This document shows, piece by piece, positions 61,251-64,000 of a stretch of DNA of 64,000 nucleotides (within the stretch, counting starts at the first letter, position 1; every line of letters starts with the position of its first letter). The stretch is taken from NCBI RefSeq assembly GCF_024753145.1, contig NZ_JANUGU010000001.1, positions 1,302,001 through 1,366,000 of the forward strand. The letters are read 5' to 3'. The translations under genes and the position numbers were made by a program. Source of the DNA: Massilia terrae. GTDB lineage: Bacteria; Pseudomonadota; Gammaproteobacteria; Burkholderiales; Burkholderiaceae_D. The notes under the pieces were generated by a model. It made no database searches. It was not told the origin of the DNA and was given only the letters and a program-made list of their open reading frames with translations.

Positions 61251-62675
61251 ATGAACATGACGGCGACAATTCCACAGGCTGCGGGCGACTCGCGCAGCCA
61301 GGACCTGGTGCTCGGGCTGGAAGAGCGGCCGCGCCCGTGGATCGCGGTGCTCGCGGCCTTGCAGCACCTGCTGGCGATCATCGTCCCCATCGTCACCCCG
61401 GGTCTCCTGATCTGCCAGGCGATCGGCGTATCGCCGCGCGATACCAACCTGATCCTCTCGATGTCGCTGGTCATTTCCGGCATCGCCACCTATGTCCAGT
61501 GCCGGCGCTTCGGGCCATTCGGCGCCGGCCTGCTGATCGTGCAGGGCACCAGCTTCAATTTCGTCGGCCCGCTGATCGCCGGCGGTGCGGCCCTGGTCAA
61601 GCAGGGCACGCCGGTCGAAGCCGTCATGGCGACCATTTTCGGCGTCGTCATCGCCGGCTCCTTCGTCGAGATGGCGACTTCACGCATCCTGCCCTTCATC
61701 CGCCGCATGATCACGCCGCTGGTGACGGGCATCGTGGTGCTGATGATCGGCCTCACGCTGATCAAGGTCGGCCTGATCAGCATGGGCGGCGGTTTCTCGG
61801 CGATGGGCAACGGCACCTTCGCCAACGGCGACAATCTCCTGCTCTCCGGTCTCGTATTGGGCATCATCGTGGCGCTGAACCGCATTCCGGTGGTGTGGGT
61901 GCGCAGCGGCGCCATCGTCATCGCGCTGGCGGTCGGCTACGCGGTGGCGGGCACCATGGGGCGGCTCGATTTCACCGGCATGCAGCAGGCGCCGTGGATC
62001 GAGGTGCCGCAGCCGCTGCACTTCGGCCTGTCGTTCAGTTGGTCGCTGTTTATCCCGATGGTGATCATCTACCTGGTCACCTCGCTCGAAGCGATCGGCG
62101 ACGTCACCGCCACCAGCCGCATTTCGAAGCAGCCGGTGGAAGGCCCGCTGTGGATGCAGCGGATCAAGGGCGGCGTGCTGGTCAACGGCGCCAACTCCCT
62201 GCTGGCCGGCTTCTTCAACACCTTCCCCAGCTCGGTCTTCGCCCAGAACAACGGCGTGATCCAGCTGACCGGCATCGCCAGCCGCCACGTCGGCAAGTGG
62301 ATCGCGCTGTTCCTGGTCCTGCTCGGCCTGTTCCCGAAGGTCGCCGGCGCGATCCAGGCGGTGCCGGAGCCGGTGCTGGGCGGCGCGGTCATGGTCATGT
62401 TCGGCGCGGTGGCCGCGGCCGGCATCAACATCCTCGCGAGCGTCACGCTGGACCGCCGCGCCCTGCTGATCATCGCGGTGTCCCTCGCGCTGGGACTGGG
62501 CGTGTCGCAGGTGCCGGAGTTCCTGGCGCATATCCCGAACGCCTTGCGCCACGTGCTCGAATCCGGCGTGGCGACCGGCGGCATTTGCGCCGTGCTCATG
62601 AACTGGTTCCTGCCCGGCCATCCCCTGCCCGTTCCCTTGAGCGAGGACGCGAGAAAGCTCGAAGAACCGTACTAA
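61251..62675 (+). CDS. NCS2-family nucleobase permease (xanthine/uric acid-type)
   Basis: 474 residues, 12-14 hydrophobic helices. Family signature FAQNNGVIQLTGIASRHVG (NAT motif QNxGxxxxTG); the TM8-type segment SWSLFIPMVIIYLVTSLEAIGD contains the conserved Glu (E in SLEAIGD) used in substrate binding. The QNNGVIQLTGIASR form resembles purine transporters (XanP/XanQ-like) more than uracil permease UraA, though this is not decisive. It imports the base with protons or sodium across the inner membrane. CAAGGG precedes ATG 61251; ATG 61257 is a near-equal alternative. Confidence 0.92.
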   Translation: MNMTATIPQAAGDSRSQDLVLGLEERPRPWIAVLAALQHLLAIIVPIVTPGLLICQAIGVSPRDTNLILSMSLVISGIATYVQCRRFGPFGAGLLIVQGTSFNFVGPLIAGGAALVKQGTPVEAVMATIFGVVIAGSFVEMATSRILPFIRRMITPLVTGIVVLMIGLTLIKVGLISMGGGFSAMGNGTFANGDNLLLSGLVLGIIVALNRIPVVWVRSGAIVIALAVGYAVAGTMGRLDFTGMQQAPWIEVPQPLHFGLSFSWSLFIPMVIIYLVTSLEAIGDVTATSRISKQPVEGPLWMQRIKGGVLVNGANSLLAGFFNTFPSSVFAQNNGVIQLTGIASRHVGKWIALFLVLLGLFPKVAGAIQAVPEPVLGGAVMVMFGAVAAAGINILASVTLDRRALLIIAVSLALGLGVSQVPEFLAHIPNALRHVLESGVATGGICAVLMNWFLPGHPLPVPLSEDARKLEEPY

Positions 62676-62800
62676 ACTGTGGTGTGATCTGTTCAGGCTG
62701 TGTTGACAAAGTTTCTGCAACGCTTGCACCTGTAACAAGCTGTAATTCCCCGCCACAAGTGCTCGAACGATCCTAATATGAGGATCTGGAGGAGAAATAT

Positions 62801-63184
62801 ATGAAACACCTAGTCATCGTTCTCGCGCTGGCCGCGCTTGGCGGCTGCGCCACCTACTATCCGGCGCCTGCCTACTACGGCAGCCGCGCACCCGCCGCGC
62901 CTGGACAATGGCAAACCGTGTCGGTCACCCCGGTTCCCAACGGCACCGCCGCGGCAGCAGGCAGCACCTACACCGAGGGCACCACGACCATCGTGCAGCA
63001 GCCGGTCTACACCCCGTACTACGTCGAACCGGCGCCGGTCTACGTCGCTCCCGATCCCTATTACTGGTGGCCGCCGGTCTCGATCGGCCTGGGCTTCAGC
63101 TGGAGCAATTGCTGCCACCGAGGATGGGGCGGCCGTGGTTGGGGCGGCCGGGGTTTCCATGGCGGCGGCGTTCGCCATCGTTGA
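62801..63184 (+). CDS. Small lipoprotein with Gly/Trp/Arg-rich tail
   Basis: 127 residues. Lipobox LGGC (residues ~13-16) after MKHLVIVLALAA; a Tyr/Pro-rich central part (TYYPAPAYYGS, QPVYTPYYVEPAPVYVAP); and a C-terminal GWGGRGWGGRGFHGGG run ending HRH-like. The mature protein is low-complexity, probably surface or outer-membrane attached. CTGGAGGAG seven bases before the ATG is a strong ribosome site. No function recognised. A strong terminator follows 25 bases after the stop, so it is a single-gene unit. Confidence 0.8.
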   Translation: MKHLVIVLALAALGGCATYYPAPAYYGSRAPAAPGQWQTVSVTPVPNGTAAAAGSTYTEGTTTIVQQPVYTPYYVEPAPVYVAPDPYYWWPPVSIGLGFSWSNCCHRGWGGRGWGGRGFHGGGVRHR

Positions 63185-63208
63185 TTCCTGGTCTCTCCCC
63201 CCAACGCA

Positions 63209-63240
63209 ACAGCCGGCATTTTCGCCGGCTGTTTTGTTTT
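63209..63240 (+). terminator. Rho-independent terminator of the lipoprotein gene
   Basis: ACAGCCGGC-ATTTTC-GCCGGCTGT, nine perfect pairs, followed by TTTTGTTTT. Confidence 0.95.
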
Positions 63241-63353
63241 GAACGCCGCATAAATACGTTGGTGCAAATGTAGCATGAGTACTCTTACAAACTTACGCGC
63301 CGCTTACACAATCAACATGTGCGCCACATGCTGCGTCGCGCAAGATTAATCAA

Positions 63354-63382
63354 TTGCTGTTGTCTATTTGCCACTCTACAAT
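63354..63382 (+). promoter_or_regulatory. Promoter of the branched-chain amino-acid binding protein gene
   Basis: TTGCTG (63354-63359), a 17-base spacer and TACAAT (63377-63382), with a ~70-base leader to the ATG at 63459. The preceding region (63241-63353) has no gene and is AT-richer than average. Confidence 0.6.
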
Positions 63383-63458
63383 GGACCGACCGATGGAAGG
63401 CCGGTATTCCGGACGCCAGCGTGGCGGGGCTACAAAAAACACACTACGGAGACAGCAA

Positions 63459-64000
63459 ATGGATTTCAAATTGAAGGCATTGGTTGCAGGTGTAGCATTG
63501 GGTTTTTCGATGTCGGGCATGGCGGCGGAGCCGATCAAGATCGGCGTGTCCGGACCGTACACGGGCGGCTCGGCCCCGATGGGTGTGTCGATGCGCGACG
63601 GCGTGCGCCTTGCGGCCGCTGAAATCAATGCCAAGGGCGGTGTCCTCGGCCGCAAGATCGAACTGATCGAACGCGACGACGAAGCCAAGAACGAGCGCGG
63701 CGTGCAGGTGGCGCAGGAACTGATCAACAAGGAGCACGTGGTCGCCACCGTCGGCTATATCAATACCGGCGTGGCGCTGGGCTCGCAGCGCTTCTACCAG
63801 CAAGGCAAGATCCCGGTCCTGAACAACGTGGCCACCGGATCCATCGTGACCCACCAGTTCGACAAGGAACCGCAGAACTTCATCTTCCGTAACTCGGCCA
63901 ACGACTCCATCCAGTCGGAGATGATCGCGCGCGAAGCCGTCGACCACCGCAAATTCAAGAAGGTCGCGATCCTCGCCGACTCCACCAACTACGGCCAGCT
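63459..64000 (+). CDS. Branched-chain amino-acid ABC transporter periplasmic binding protein (LivK-like), 3' truncated by window edge
   Basis: The first 180 residues are visible. A signal peptide (FKLKALVAGVALGFSMSGMAA) is followed by a type-1 periplasmic binding domain: EPIKIGVSGPYTGGSAPMG, GVRLAAAEINAKGGVLGRKIEL and VATVGYINTGVALGSQ, where ligand-contacting residues are expected. It captures leucine-type amino acids or related carboxylates for the Liv/Urt permeases; specificity is not readable from this part. CGGAGA precedes the ATG. The partner permease genes presumably follow outside the window. Confidence 0.9.
   Translation, partial: MDFKLKALVAGVALGFSMSGMAAEPIKIGVSGPYTGGSAPMGVSMRDGVRLAAAEINAKGGVLGRKIELIERDDEAKNERGVQVAQELINKEHVVATVGYINTGVALGSQRFYQQGKIPVLNNVATGSIVTHQFDKEPQNFIFRNSANDSIQSEMIAREAVDHRKFKKVAILADSTNYGQ

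Overview
The window is GC-rich chromosomal DNA, packed with genes on both strands, from a betaproteobacterium. Gene content and order (thyA-folA, prfB-HAD-lysS, lolC-lolD-tatD with comEC, a conserved gene directly upstream of recJ) point to Burkholderiales, probably an Oxalobacteraceae/Massilia-like organism. That placement is inference from synteny and protein style, not from a search. I see no rRNA, tRNA or CRISPR array. Dispersed REP-like palindromes, mostly in inverted pairs, sit in many intergenic gaps, and one lies inside a coding region.

Layout. 1-8.4 kb: the end of an AttH/lipocalin-like gene, an MsbA-type ABC exporter, a PLP-dependent aldolase, thyA-folA, a DUF4337 membrane protein and a large Orn/Lys/Arg decarboxylase. 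8.5-13.1 kb (minus strand): a PAS/GAF hybrid histidine kinase, dcd and an alpha/beta hydrolase. 13.1-24.6 kb (minus strand): a lolC-lolD-tatD...comEC block with a type VI secretion cassette between tatD and comEC. The cassette is vgrG, a Tle4/PGAP1-like lipase effector and a Tli4-like immunity protein. 24.9-27.6 kb: a conserved unknown gene, probably with a leaderless transcript, followed by recJ. 27.98-32.65 kb: four consecutive genes for long helical proteins resembling the alpha-helical pore-forming toxins (XaxAB/YaxAB, AhlABC/HBL type). 32.7-37.4 kb: a SnoaL-like protein, an Xre/RES toxin-antitoxin pair, DUF2288, a lipoprotein, small membrane proteins, an M50 protease and DUF2167. 37.6-46.3 kb: a CpdB-type nucleotidase, prfB with its programmed +1 frameshift, a HAD phosphatase, lysS, ppnN and a POT peptide transporter. 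46.3-56.8 kb: a LysR regulator, an NAD-dependent epimerase-like protein, SRPBCC, GST, an OPT transporter, PBP1a, a 5'-nucleotidase, a WYL regulator and a second GST. 56.9-64 kb: mfd, serB, an NCS2 purine permease, a small lipoprotein and the start of a branched-chain amino-acid binding protein.

The most noteworthy item is the four-gene cluster at 27980-32645. The first two proteins are clear paralogues, each with a long central hydrophobic hairpin between coiled coils. All four appear to share a C-terminal helical signature, and only the fourth has a Sec signal peptide. Second is the T6SS cassette, which lies 3 bp upstream of comEC and could couple prey lysis to DNA uptake in one transcript.
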